Of a stretch of DNA of 39,005 nt, positions 16,323 through 22,995 are shown one piece after another. The DNA lies in assembly GCA_036833805.1 (NCBI GenBank), contig DAITPA010000013.1, positions 1 to 39,005 of the forward strand, written 5' to 3'. A program made the translations under genes and the position numbers. How positions within the stretch are numbered: position 1 is the first letter of the stretch; every line of letters starts with the position of its first letter. The stretch comes from PALSA-1196 sp036833805. Lineage in GTDB: Bacteria; Pseudomonadota; Gammaproteobacteria; Steroidobacterales; Steroidobacteraceae. The notes under the pieces were generated by a model, which saw only the letters and a list, made by a program, of their open reading frames with translations, was not told the DNA's origin and searched no databases.

Positions 16323-17347
16323 TTGATGCCGCTCAGACCGCGGCATGGCGGGCGCCAGAGCCGCAGACGATCCCGCCGCGTGAGCGACAGACAGCGATCA
16401 TTCGCCAATACGCGCAACGTGCGCACGGCGCCGCGTGCAACAAGCCGGGTGGCGGGCAGGATCCAGCGCGCATCAACAGTCGCGAGCGCAGCGCCCACAT
16501 CTAAGCCTCGGTCGGCCGCAAGGAGTTCTGCAAGTTCGACCACGATGACGATGCGCCGCGCGGGCGCGTGCAGGAGGTCGTCTATCTTTTCCGGCAGCGC
16601 CTGCGTGCGCTCGCCGCTCGCGCACGCAAGTCCATCAAGGTAAGGATCGCTTCCATAGGCGCGCTCCATGGTTGTTGCGGTTTGCGCGGCGGCCGCGGTC
16701 GGCGTGCGCGCCCGCATCCCGCCACCCCACAGCCACAAGGTGCTGATCGGCAGTGCCCCGCACTCGATGCGCGCAAGATTCACCGGGTGCGCATGCAGCC
16801 ACAGCTCGATCTCCGCGCCCAATCGCCGCAACTCCGCCGCCCGTGGCAAAGCCGCGCCAATATCCGTCCCGATGCAGCGTGCGGGCTCCAACGTATCGGC
16901 GCGCGACACCGCGGGCCCGACAACGAGGAAGCCACCGCTCGCAAGCGGCGTAAGCTTAAAGCCTGAGCCGTGAAACACGTTGCCAAAATCCTCTGCGAGC
17001 ATGCGCAATGTCGTCATGGGAAGTCTCAAAAGACCGCGCTGCTCCAAATGCAAGCTCGTAAGTCCCGTGACCAGGTGCACGGGGGTTGCCAACCATAGAA
17101 AACCTGCCGTGCCTTCAGCCGCGCACAGTGCGGCAATGCACGCGGGAGGCTCGGCGGCAAGCGCCGCGTGGCCGGCGTCGCGCGCAAGCCAAGCGCGCCA
17201 GCCGTCCTTGAGCCGGGCACGGCGGCCAAAACGCGCGACCCGCTCAAGACCGGGCAGGCCGTCGGCGGCAACGGCACTGTCCTCCGGAAGATACAGATCC
17301 GCAATCACAATGACGAACTCGTGTACGAGCGGGTATTTTAAAGGCAT
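16319..17347 (-). CDS. RpfE-type protein (annotated as regulatory protein or phosphoglycerate mutase-like)
   Basis: A protein of about 342 residues with no clear catalytic motif. Features that can be seen: an N-terminal VIVIADLYLPED segment, a central WLATPVHLVTGLTSLHLEQ block, LWLHAHPVNLARIECGALPISTLWLWGGG (about residues 200-230) and a PARRIVIVVELAEL strand. These H-PVN and S-LW-WGGG blocks are those of the RpfE/COG4255 family encoded next to recJ in Xanthomonas, where the rpf cluster governs virulence factors and diffusible signal. Biochemical function is unproven. The start could be ATG 17347 or GTG 17308, and the frame is open to 17386. ATG 17347 would share bases with the start of the plus-strand gene at 17346. 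It ends overlapping recJ. Confidence 0.75.
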   Translation of the reverse strand: MPLKYPLVHEFVIVIADLYLPEDSAVAADGLPGLERVARFGRRARLKDGWRAWLARDAGHAALAAEPPACIAALCAAEGTAGFLWLATPVHLVTGLTSLHLEQRGLLRLPMTTLRMLAEDFGNVFHGSGFKLTPLASGGFLVVGPAVSRADTLEPARCIGTDIGAALPRAAELRRLGAEIELWLHAHPVNLARIECGALPISTLWLWGGGMRARTPTAAAAQTATTMERAYGSDPYLDGLACASGERTQALPEKIDDLLHAPARRIVIVVELAELLAADRGLDVGAALATVDARWILPATRLVARGAVRTLRVLANDRCLSLTRRDRLRLWRPPCRGLSGIK

Positions 17348-17714
17348 GAAATTCACACTCGACGCCCGCTCCGGCGTCAATCTCATTCGCGCCTATTCAA
17401 CGAGCGAGCTGCGCATCGGCGGGCAGGTCGTGACCAGGAGCTGCATCGTTACGGCCGACACGCTTATCACAGACTGGAATCCGGCAGCCCCCGGGCAGAT
17501 GACTGCCCGCGATCTTGAGCCGCTTCTCGCGCTTGATCCGCAGATCGTGCTTTGGGGAGCATCCGACAGCCAGCATGCGCCGTCAATGAGCGCGCGCGCG
17601 GCGCTGGCTGCGCGGTCGGTGGCTTTGGAAGCGATGGACTTGGGCGCGGCTTGTCGCACCTTCAACATTCTGGTGCAGGAGGAGCGGCGCGTGGCCGCAG
17701 CACTATTCTTATAA
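17346..17714 (+). CDS. Mth938/NDUFAF3-like domain protein
   Basis: A 122-residue protein of the Mth938 (DUF498) family. Recognisable blocks are IRAYSTSELRIGG near the N-terminus, SCIVTADTLITDWNP, LDPQIVLWGASD and the C-terminal half GAACRTFNILVQEERRVAAALFL, where family members carry the pattern A-xx-TYN-L-EGRRV. In mitochondria the homologue NDUFAF3 assists complex I assembly; the bacterial role is unknown. It is divergent from the RpfE-type gene and their ATG codons overlap in a CATG. The open frame continues upstream to 16980, but that part is antisense to rpfE. It ends next to the repeat-containing 17.7-18.1 kb spacer. Confidence 0.85.
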   Translation: MKFTLDARSGVNLIRAYSTSELRIGGQVVTRSCIVTADTLITDWNPAAPGQMTARDLEPLLALDPQIVLWGASDSQHAPSMSARAALAARSVALEAMDLGAACRTFNILVQEERRVAAALFL

Positions 17715-17718
17715 AAGG

Positions 17719-17744
17719 GGTCGCTTGCCAGAAAAAAAGCGACC
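17719..17744. repeat. 8-bp stem hairpin just after the Mth938-like gene
   Basis: GGTCGCTT (17719-17726) pairs with AAGCGACC (17737-17744) around a 10-base loop, starting four bases after the TAA. No T-run follows on the plus strand, so an intrinsic terminator is not convincing. The right half overlaps the left arm of the larger inverted repeat. Confidence 0.5.
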
Positions 17745-17898
17745 AAAAGAAGACACGGGGGGAGAAAGCTTCAACCAACCCAACAATCATTCGAAGCTGA
17801 CAGACTCGAACAATTGCATACTCTTTATTATTCTTGTTTCAATATTATTGCTTTTCTCTCCACATCCCCTCCGCCCCGTGTCTTCTTCCCGTCGCTTT
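17736..17898. repeat. 25-base inverted repeat, MITE-like or IS remnant
   Basis: The left arm at 17736-17760 (AAAGCGAC, three bases, then AAGAAGACACGGGG) is repeated in reverse at 17874-17898 (CCCCGTGTCTTCTT, three bases, then GTCGCTTT). 22 of 25 positions match, and the three mismatches are consecutive. The 113-base interior is AT-rich and codes for nothing recognisable. Similarity continues weakly inward (GGAGAAAGC versus GGAGAGAAAAGC). No target-site duplication is obvious. It is probably a nonautonomous mobile element or the end of a decayed insertion sequence. Confidence 0.6.
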
Positions 17899-17927
17899 GC
17901 CACAAGCTCCTGATGTCTGTGTTCCGC

Positions 17928-17944
17928 GACATGTTAAACATGTC
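17928..17944. repeat. Perfect 17-base palindrome
   Basis: GACATGTTAAACATGTC is two 8-base perfect inverted arms around a single central A. It could be an operator for a dimeric regulator or part of a mobile-element end. No adjacent gene is oriented so as to be obviously controlled by it. Confidence 0.5.
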
Positions 17945-18147
17945 CTAGATGTCAGCGCAAGAGGCTTGTTGATAAAGGACTTTTGCGACGGCTCAAACGC
18001 GTCGAGCTACGCTCGCGCAGTGATTTTGCGCCTGCCTTGCGCCATAAAACGCCCTAAAGTGTCATTTTTAGATCATTAAACTGTATAGAAGCAATAAGTT
18101 ATAGATCACATTTCATGTAATATCACATAAGTGGTCTTGCGCATGTC

Positions 18148-18810
18148 TCAGCTCACACCCGCGAGCAGCGGCACAAATGCAACCGCCCCGAGCGAATGCT
18201 TCTCAAGTCTTTGATCCCGCTGCGTGAATCGAACCAGCTCCTGCTCTCCTTCGGGTCCCACCGGAACAATGAGCCTGCCGCCGGGCTTGAGCTGTTGAAG
18301 GAGTGCCGCCGGTACGCTGAGCGGCGCCGCGGCAACCAGGATTCCATCAAAGGGTCCCTGCGCCTTCCAGCCGACAGTGCCGTCGCCGTGACGGAAGCGC
18401 ACGTTCTTGATGCCGAGTTCTCTGATGCGCTCTTTGGCGCGTTCCAGGAGCGGACCGATGCGCTCGATGGTGTAGAGCGTGGTGACGAGCGGCGCCAATA
18501 CTGCGCTTTGATAGCCGCAGCCCGTGCCGATCTCGAGCACGCGTGCCAACGGGCCGCCTTCGAGGAGCGCTTCGGTCATGCGGGCGACAATGAACGGCTG
18601 CGAAATGGTCTGGCCGAATCCGATTGGCAGAGCCGTGTCTTCATAGGCGCGACTACCGAGCGCCTCATCGACAAAAATATGTCGCGGGACGTTGCGGATG
18701 CGATCGAGAACCGCGGGGTTCACGATGCCCTGATCGCGCAGGCGCTGCACGAGCCGGTCGCGCGTGCGCGCCGAGGTCATGCCGATCCCGCTCATGCGCA
18801 CGTCAGTCAT
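18148..18810 (-). CDS. pcm: Protein-L-isoaspartate O-methyltransferase
   Basis: Methylates isoaspartyl residues using S-adenosylmethionine, starting repair of aged proteins. It has 220 residues from ATG 18810, which overlaps the surE stop by 8 bases (ATGACTGA). Family motifs are VPRHIFVDEALGSRAYEDTALPIGFGQTISQPFIVA and the SAM-binding VLEIGTGCGYQSAVLA, followed by the acidic YTIER. The post motif LKPGGRLIVPVG is present. It is paired with surE as in most gammaproteobacteria, but no nlpD-rpoS follows. Confidence 0.96.
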   Translation of the reverse strand: MTDVRMSGIGMTSARTRDRLVQRLRDQGIVNPAVLDRIRNVPRHIFVDEALGSRAYEDTALPIGFGQTISQPFIVARMTEALLEGGPLARVLEIGTGCGYQSAVLAPLVTTLYTIERIGPLLERAKERIRELGIKNVRFRHGDGTVGWKAQGPFDGILVAAAPLSVPAALLQQLKPGGRLIVPVGPEGEQELVRFTQRDQRLEKHSLGAVAFVPLLAGVS

Positions 18811-19567
18811 CAATTCCAGCCAGCCAGCTGTTCAAGGCCGGCAGCGCAGCATGGCGCGTGAGGTCGATCTGCAGCGGCGTCACAGACACAAATCCTTCGG
18901 CCACTGCGTCAAAGTCCGTGCCGGGGCCGGCATCCTGCCCACGTCCGGCAGGCCCCACCCAGTAAACCGGCCGGCCGCGCGGATCATGCGCCCGCAGAAT
19001 CGGCTCCGAGCGGTGACGAAACCCCAAACGCGTGGTGCGAAACCCCTTGAGGTCCGCATAGGTCAAGTCGGGAACATTGACGTTGAGGATGAGCGCACGA
19101 TCGAGCGAGCTCTTCAGGAGCTGCCTCACCAAGCGCGCGGCAACTTTCGCACCCGTGGCGAAATGCGCGGGCTTAACTCCCTGGGTGCAGAGTGAAACGG
19201 CGATGGCCGGTAGACCCAGGAAGCGCCCTTCGATTGCAGCCGCGACGGTTCCCGAATACAGAACATCGTCCCCCAAGTTCGCGCCATCGTTGACCCCGGA
19301 AACGACAATGTCGTACTCGTCATCGAAAAAACCCGATATCGCCAGATGCACGCAATCGGTCGGCGTGCCGGCGACAAAATAGATATTCGGTTCCAACTGC
19401 ACGACACGCAGCGGCACATCGAGGGTCAGGGAATTGCTCGCGCCACTGCGGTTGCGCTCCGGCGCCATGACCGTCACAGTCACTTCGGGAATCTCAGCAA
19501 GGGCGCTCGTGAGGCAGCGGATGCCATCTGAGCGGTAACCGTCGTCGTTGCTGATTAATATTTTCAC
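18803..19567 (-). CDS. surE: 5'/3'-nucleotidase SurE
   Basis: Metal-dependent phosphatase acting on nucleoside monophosphates and short polyphosphate. It has 254 residues (E. coli 253). The N-terminal metal motif is MKILISNDDGYRSDGI (D8-D9). The other conserved blocks are APERNRSGASNSLTL and SGVNDGANLGDDVLYSGTV, with the ligand Asn. It is translationally coupled to pcm. It is divergent from the Smr gene with a 71-base intergenic gap. In E. coli truD lies directly upstream; here it is replaced by the opposite-strand Smr gene. Confidence 0.97.
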   Translation of the reverse strand: MKILISNDDGYRSDGIRCLTSALAEIPEVTVTVMAPERNRSGASNSLTLDVPLRVVQLEPNIYFVAGTPTDCVHLAISGFFDDEYDIVVSGVNDGANLGDDVLYSGTVAAAIEGRFLGLPAIAVSLCTQGVKPAHFATGAKVAARLVRQLLKSSLDRALILNVNVPDLTYADLKGFRTTRLGFRHRSEPILRAHDPRGRPVYWVGPAGRGQDAGPGTDFDAVAEGFVSVTPLQIDLTRHAALPALNSWLAGIDD

Positions 19568-19638
19568 GGCGGAGGGTGTGGGACTACCGCCCTCGACGGG
19601 CGCGTCAATATACTCAAAAGCGTTGAAGCGGAGGTAGC

Positions 19639-20169
19639 GTGAAGCGCATTTCCGACGAGGATGCGGAGCTTTTCCGAGCAGCGGTCCGCGATGTCAAGCC
19701 GCTGGCGCCGGGCCCGCGAGTGCCAGCCATTAAAAAGGTGCCCGGGCGCGCGCGTTTTGCGCGCGCGGATCGCAACGCCGTCCTCCTCGAAAGTCTGGAA
19801 GGGCCCATCGACGACCAGTCCGTATCGGGGAGCGATGAGCTCGTCTTTCGCCGCGCGGGCGTGCAGCCGGCGGTGGTGCGCAACCTACGCCGCGGCCTGT
19901 ACCGCGTCGAGGCCGAGTTCGACCTGCACGGCCACAATGTCACGCAAGCGAAGGCCGCGCTCACCGCATTTCTCAACGAGGCGCTGGCGCGCGATATTCG
20001 ATGCGTGCGCATCGTGCACGGCAAGGGTTTGCGTTCCGGCCATCGCGGGCCGGTGTTGAAGAATGTCGTGAGCAACGTATTACGCCGCATCGTTACGGTG
20101 GTGGCGTTCGTTTCGGCGCGGCCGATGGATGGCGGGACCGGCGCGCTTTACGTGCTGCTGTCGCGCTGA
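19639..20169 (+). CDS. Smr-domain (MutS2-type) endonuclease-like protein
   Basis: A 176-residue protein with an N-terminal charged region and a C-terminal Smr domain. The Smr hallmarks are F-DLHG (DLHG at residues 95-98), HGKG (127-130) and GGTGALYVLL (165-174), matching the SmrA/SmrB (YdaL/YfcN) layout. SmrB-type proteins cleave mRNA at collided ribosomes in E. coli; SmrA-like activity is DNA nicking. Which group this belongs to cannot be told by eye. The start is GTG at 19639, preceded by a strong GGAGGT at 19630-19635. It converges on ispF with a 22-base tail-to-tail overlap. Confidence 0.9.
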   Translation: MKRISDEDAELFRAAVRDVKPLAPGPRVPAIKKVPGRARFARADRNAVLLESLEGPIDDQSVSGSDELVFRRAGVQPAVVRNLRRGLYRVEAEFDLHGHNVTQAKAALTAFLNEALARDIRCVRIVHGKGLRSGHRGPVLKNVVSNVLRRIVTVVAFVSARPMDGGTGALYVLLSR

Positions 20170-20657
20170 GGCGGCCCCGGCTCGCCCGCCTCAAGGAGTA
20201 GCACGCAAGCCTGCGCTGCGATGCCTTCGGCGCGCCCCAAGAAGCCCAGGCGCTCGGTCGTCGTCGCCTTGAGATTCACCTGCTGTGGCGACACCTCAAG
20301 AAGTGCTGCCAGCTGCTGCCGCATGGTGGCGCGAAAGGGTGCAAGCTTCGGCTCCTCGGCAAGAACAGTAATATCGACATTGCCGACGCGCATGCAGCGC
20401 TCGCGCAGCATCGTCATGACGAGCCGCACAAAGCGCGTGCTGTCCGCGCCCTTCCACTGCGGATCGCCCGGGGCGAAGTGCTCGCCAATGTCCCCGAGAC
20501 CCGCCGCGCCAAGCAGCGCATCGCACAGCGCGTGCAACACGACATCGCCGTCGGAGTGCGCCACGACCCCCTTTGTATGCGCTATGCGAACGCCGCCCAG
20601 CATCACGAAGTCCCCGGGCCCGAAGGCGTGCACGTCGACTCCCGTACCGATTCTCAT
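20148..20657 (-). CDS. ispF: 2-C-methyl-D-erythritol 2,4-cyclodiphosphate synthase
   Basis: Fifth enzyme of the MEP isoprenoid pathway; converts CDP-ME 2-phosphate to MEcPP. It has 169 residues (E. coli 159). It starts MRIGTGVDVHAFGPGD with the metal ligands D8 and H10. The segment VVAHSDGDVVLHALCDALLGAAGLGDIGEHF provides the third ligand His and the substrate loop. The C-terminus has NLKATTTERLGFLGRAEGIAAQA. The ATG overlaps the ispD stop as ATGA; the longer frame to 20771 lies within ispD. Confidence 0.97.
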   Translation of the reverse strand: MRIGTGVDVHAFGPGDFVMLGGVRIAHTKGVVAHSDGDVVLHALCDALLGAAGLGDIGEHFAPGDPQWKGADSTRFVRLVMTMLRERCMRVGNVDITVLAEEPKLAPFRATMRQQLAALLEVSPQQVNLKATTTERLGFLGRAEGIAAQACVLLLEAGEPGPPQRDSST

Positions 20658-21349
20658 GGCGCGGCCGGTCGCGCGGCGAGCAGCGCCTCGGCGAGGGCGA
20701 GATCGCTCGCATTCGTGATCTTGAGGTTCGCTGCCGACCCCTCCACCAGCGCCGGGTGCTCTCCCAACCACTCGAATGCCTGGGCTTCATCGCCAGGCGA
20801 GAGGCTCGCCGTGGTCGCAGCGTCGAGCGCGGCGCACAGTGGGCCATAGCGGAACATCTGCGGAGTAAGAGCACGCCACAAATCGGCGCGATCAAGCGTC
20901 GTCGCTACAGTTTGATCATGGGCGGCACGCTTCAAGGTGTCCGCCTGCGGGGTCGCCAGGAGACCACCGAGATGATGGCTCGCAAGCTTCTCGATCAGGC
21001 GATCCCGATCGGCTTCGGTCAGACACGGCCGCGCTGCGTCGTGCACCAGAACCCAGTCATCGAAACGCGCGCGCCCGCCGAGGACGAGAAGCGCACTCCT
21101 GACCGAATCGCTGCGGCGCGCGCCTCCGGTGGCCGTCTCGACCGCAGGCAGTTGCGGCGCGAGCCGGTGCCAGTGCGCATCCGCGGCGGCAATCGCGACC
21201 ACCGCTGCCGCGCAGCGCGCATCAGACAGAAAAGGCGCGAGCGCCCACTCGATCACGGTTCGGCCGCACAAGCGTGCGTACTGCTTCGGTACCGGATCGC
21301 CGAATCGCATGCCGCTGCCCGCCGCCGGCATCACGAGCCAGTACCGCAT
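20654..21349 (-). CDS. ispD: 2-C-methyl-D-erythritol 4-phosphate cytidylyltransferase
   Basis: Third enzyme of the MEP pathway; couples MEP with CTP. It has 231 residues (E. coli 236). The nucleotide-binding N-terminus is VMPAAGSGMRFGDPVPKQYARL, including the essential Arg and Lys. VLVHDAARPCL is the central signature. The C-terminal ITNASDLALAEALL matches the family end. The start ATG 21349 is picked because the signature begins six residues in; the frame is open up to 21709, across ftsB. It is coupled to ispF and 23 bases after ftsB. Confidence 0.96.
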   Translation of the reverse strand: MRYWLVMPAAGSGMRFGDPVPKQYARLCGRTVIEWALAPFLSDARCAAAVVAIAAADAHWHRLAPQLPAVETATGGARRSDSVRSALLVLGGRARFDDWVLVHDAARPCLTEADRDRLIEKLASHHLGGLLATPQADTLKRAAHDQTVATTLDRADLWRALTPQMFRYGPLCAALDAATTASLSPGDEAQAFEWLGEHPALVEGSAANLKITNASDLALAEALLAARPAAP

Positions 21350-21372
21350 CAGCGTTGGATCGGCCCGATCGG

Positions 21373-21690
21373 TCACCGCACCGCGGTGCGGGTCGGCGAC
21401 TTGGCGTCTGCGTCCGCACGGCCCGGCACGACCTGATAGAAGGTTTCGTTGTTGGCGATCATGCCAAGGTCGCTGCGCGCGCGCTCTTCGAGCGCGCCGA
21501 AGCCGCTCTTCAAATCGCGCACTTCCGCCGCCAGTTGCCGGTTGCGATCGGCAAGCCGCTCGTCCTCGGCGCGCTGCAGCGCCACCGCGCCGTTGAGCCT
21601 GGAGAGTTCCTGCACACCCCTTACCGACAGCCACAGCCGCTGTTGCAACAACAGCACGACGACCAAAAGAGCAGCGGCAAGCCATTTCAT
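21373..21690 (-). CDS. ftsB: Cell division protein FtsB
   Basis: Small bitopic divisome protein that forms a complex with FtsL and FtsQ. It has 105 residues (E. coli 103): a short cytoplasmic MKW, one transmembrane helix (about 4-20), a coiled coil (about 30-70, RAEDERLADRNRQLAAEVRDLKSG), then the conserved EERARSDLGMIANNETFYQVV. It is located between eno and ispD, the standard gammaproteobacterial place. The last 15 residues are variable. Confidence 0.95.
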   Translation of the reverse strand: MKWLAAALLVVVLLLQQRLWLSVRGVQELSRLNGAVALQRAEDERLADRNRQLAAEVRDLKSGFGALEERARSDLGMIANNETFYQVVPGRADADAKSPTRTAVR

Positions 21691-21702
21691 GGGCGCTACA
21701 GC

Positions 21703-22995
21703 CTAGCACTTGACGGCAAAGGCGTCGCGTCCCGCATACCGGACTTTGCCGAGCTCCGCCTCGATGCGCAACAGCTGGTTGTACTTCGCCATTCTGTCGG
21801 AGCGCGACAAAGAGCCGGTCTTGATCTGGGTCGCAGCGCTCGCCACCGCGATGTCGGCAATGGTCGTGTCCTCGGTTTCGCCGGAGCGATGCGAGATGAC
21901 CGAGGCGTAGCGGGCGCGCTCGGCCATGTCGATGGCCGCAAGAGTTTCGGTGAGCGTTCCGATCTGATTCGGTTTGATGAGAATCGCATTGGCGACGTGC
22001 TGATCAATCCCCTGCCTCAATATCTTCGTATTGGTGACGAAGATATCATCGCCTACGAGCTGCACCCGCGCGCCAAGTTCGCGCGTAAGCTCACTCCAGC
22101 CCGCCCAGTCACTCTCACTCATACCATCCTCGATCGTCACAATCGGATACTTGCCGGCGAGGTCGGCCAGATAGCGTATGAATTCAACCGCCGTGAAACG
22201 CCGGTGTTCGGACTCGAGCTCATAGTGATCCTCTTTATAAAGCTCTGAGCTTGCGACATCGAGCCCGAGGAAAACGTCGCCGCCGGCCTTGTAGCCGGCC
22301 GCATCGATCGCCTGAAGAATAATACCGAGGGCTTCCTCGTTCGATCCGAGATCCGGCGCGAAGCCGCCCTCATCGCCGACCGTGGTTGACAGACCGCGCG
22401 CGGCGAGCAGCTTCTTCAGCGTGTGAAAGATCTCGCAACCGCAGCGCAGTGCTTCACGAAAGCTCGGCGCACCCACCGGCAGAATCATGAATTCCTGAAT
22501 ATCGAGACTGTTGCTGGCGTGCGCACCGCCATTGATGATGTTCATCTGTGGCACGGGCATGACGGGCTCCCGACCCGCACCCAGGCGCTCGGCAAGGTAG
22601 CGGTACAGCGGCTGACGCGCATCGGCTGCGGCCGCGTGGGCGGCCGCAAGCGACACGCCGACGAGCGCGTTCGCTCCCAGGCGTCCCTTGGTATCTGTGC
22701 CGTCGAGCTCAATCATCTTGCGATCGATACCCGCCTGGTCGCGCACGTCATGGCCGAGGAGCGCCGGCGCCAGCACCGTGTTGATGTGCCCGACCGCCTT
22801 GCTCACTCCTTTTCCCTGGTAGCGCTTGGGGTCGCCATCGCGCAGCTCGACCGCTTCGCGCGAGCCGGTTGAGGCTCCCGAGGGCACGGCGGCGCGGCCG
22901 CTTGCGCCGGACTCCAGACGCACGTCGGCCTCGACCGTGGGATTGCCTCGGGAGTCGACAATTTCACGGCCACGAATCTGTGCAATCTTGCTCAT
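21703..22995 (-). CDS. eno: Enolase
   Basis: Glycolytic enzyme converting 2-phosphoglycerate to phosphoenolpyruvate. It has 430 residues. Seen motifs include IVDSRGNPTVEADV, the loop VPSGASTGSREAVELRD, the catalytic Glu in VGDEGGFAPDL, the metal ligand region TIEDGMSESDW and VGDDIFVTN, the catalytic Lys in LIKPNQIGTL, and SHRSGETEDTTIAD. The start overlaps the kdsA stop as ATGA. In E. coli eno follows pyrG directly; here kdsA lies between them, an order common in other gammaproteobacteria. Confidence 0.98.
   Translation of the reverse strand: MSKIAQIRGREIVDSRGNPTVEADVRLESGASGRAAVPSGASTGSREAVELRDGDPKRYQGKGVSKAVGHINTVLAPALLGHDVRDQAGIDRKMIELDGTDTKGRLGANALVGVSLAAAHAAAADARQPLYRYLAERLGAGREPVMPVPQMNIINGGAHASNSLDIQEFMILPVGAPSFREALRCGCEIFHTLKKLLAARGLSTTVGDEGGFAPDLGSNEEALGIILQAIDAAGYKAGGDVFLGLDVASSELYKEDHYELESEHRRFTAVEFIRYLADLAGKYPIVTIEDGMSESDWAGWSELTRELGARVQLVGDDIFVTNTKILRQGIDQHVANAILIKPNQIGTLTETLAAIDMAERARYASVISHRSGETEDTTIADIAVASAATQIKTGSLSRSDRMAKYNQLLRIEAELGKVRYAGRDAFAVKC

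Larger units (their letters stand above)
17715..18147. other. 433-base spacer without a credible gene, AT-richer, with repeats
   Basis: This stretch between the 3' ends of the Mth938-like gene and pcm is visibly richer in A and T than its surroundings, especially 17775-17865 and 18050-18130. It holds a small hairpin, a 25-base inverted repeat, a 17-base palindrome (each listed separately), a stem at about 18000-18018 (CGAGC/GCTCG around TAC) and two direct copies of ATCACAT (18105-18111 and 18122-18128). The only long open frame (17834-18079) has no recognisable domain and I do not call it. It occupies the place where nlpD and rpoS usually follow pcm. It may be a mobile-element remnant. Confidence 0.7.

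Noticed and set aside
18000..18018. CGAGC-TAC-GCTCG stem considered as a terminator for pcm or the Mth938-like gene
   Set aside because: No T-run on either strand and it lies over 100 bases from both stop codons.
17834..18079. Open frame of 81 codons in the AT-rich island
   Set aside because: No ribosome binding site, no recognisable domain, and it runs through the inverted-repeat arm and the 17-base palindrome; probably random.
18105..18128. ATCACAT direct repeats resembling half of a CRP site
   Set aside because: The copies are direct, not inverted, and the TGTGA-N6-TCACA arrangement is not present.
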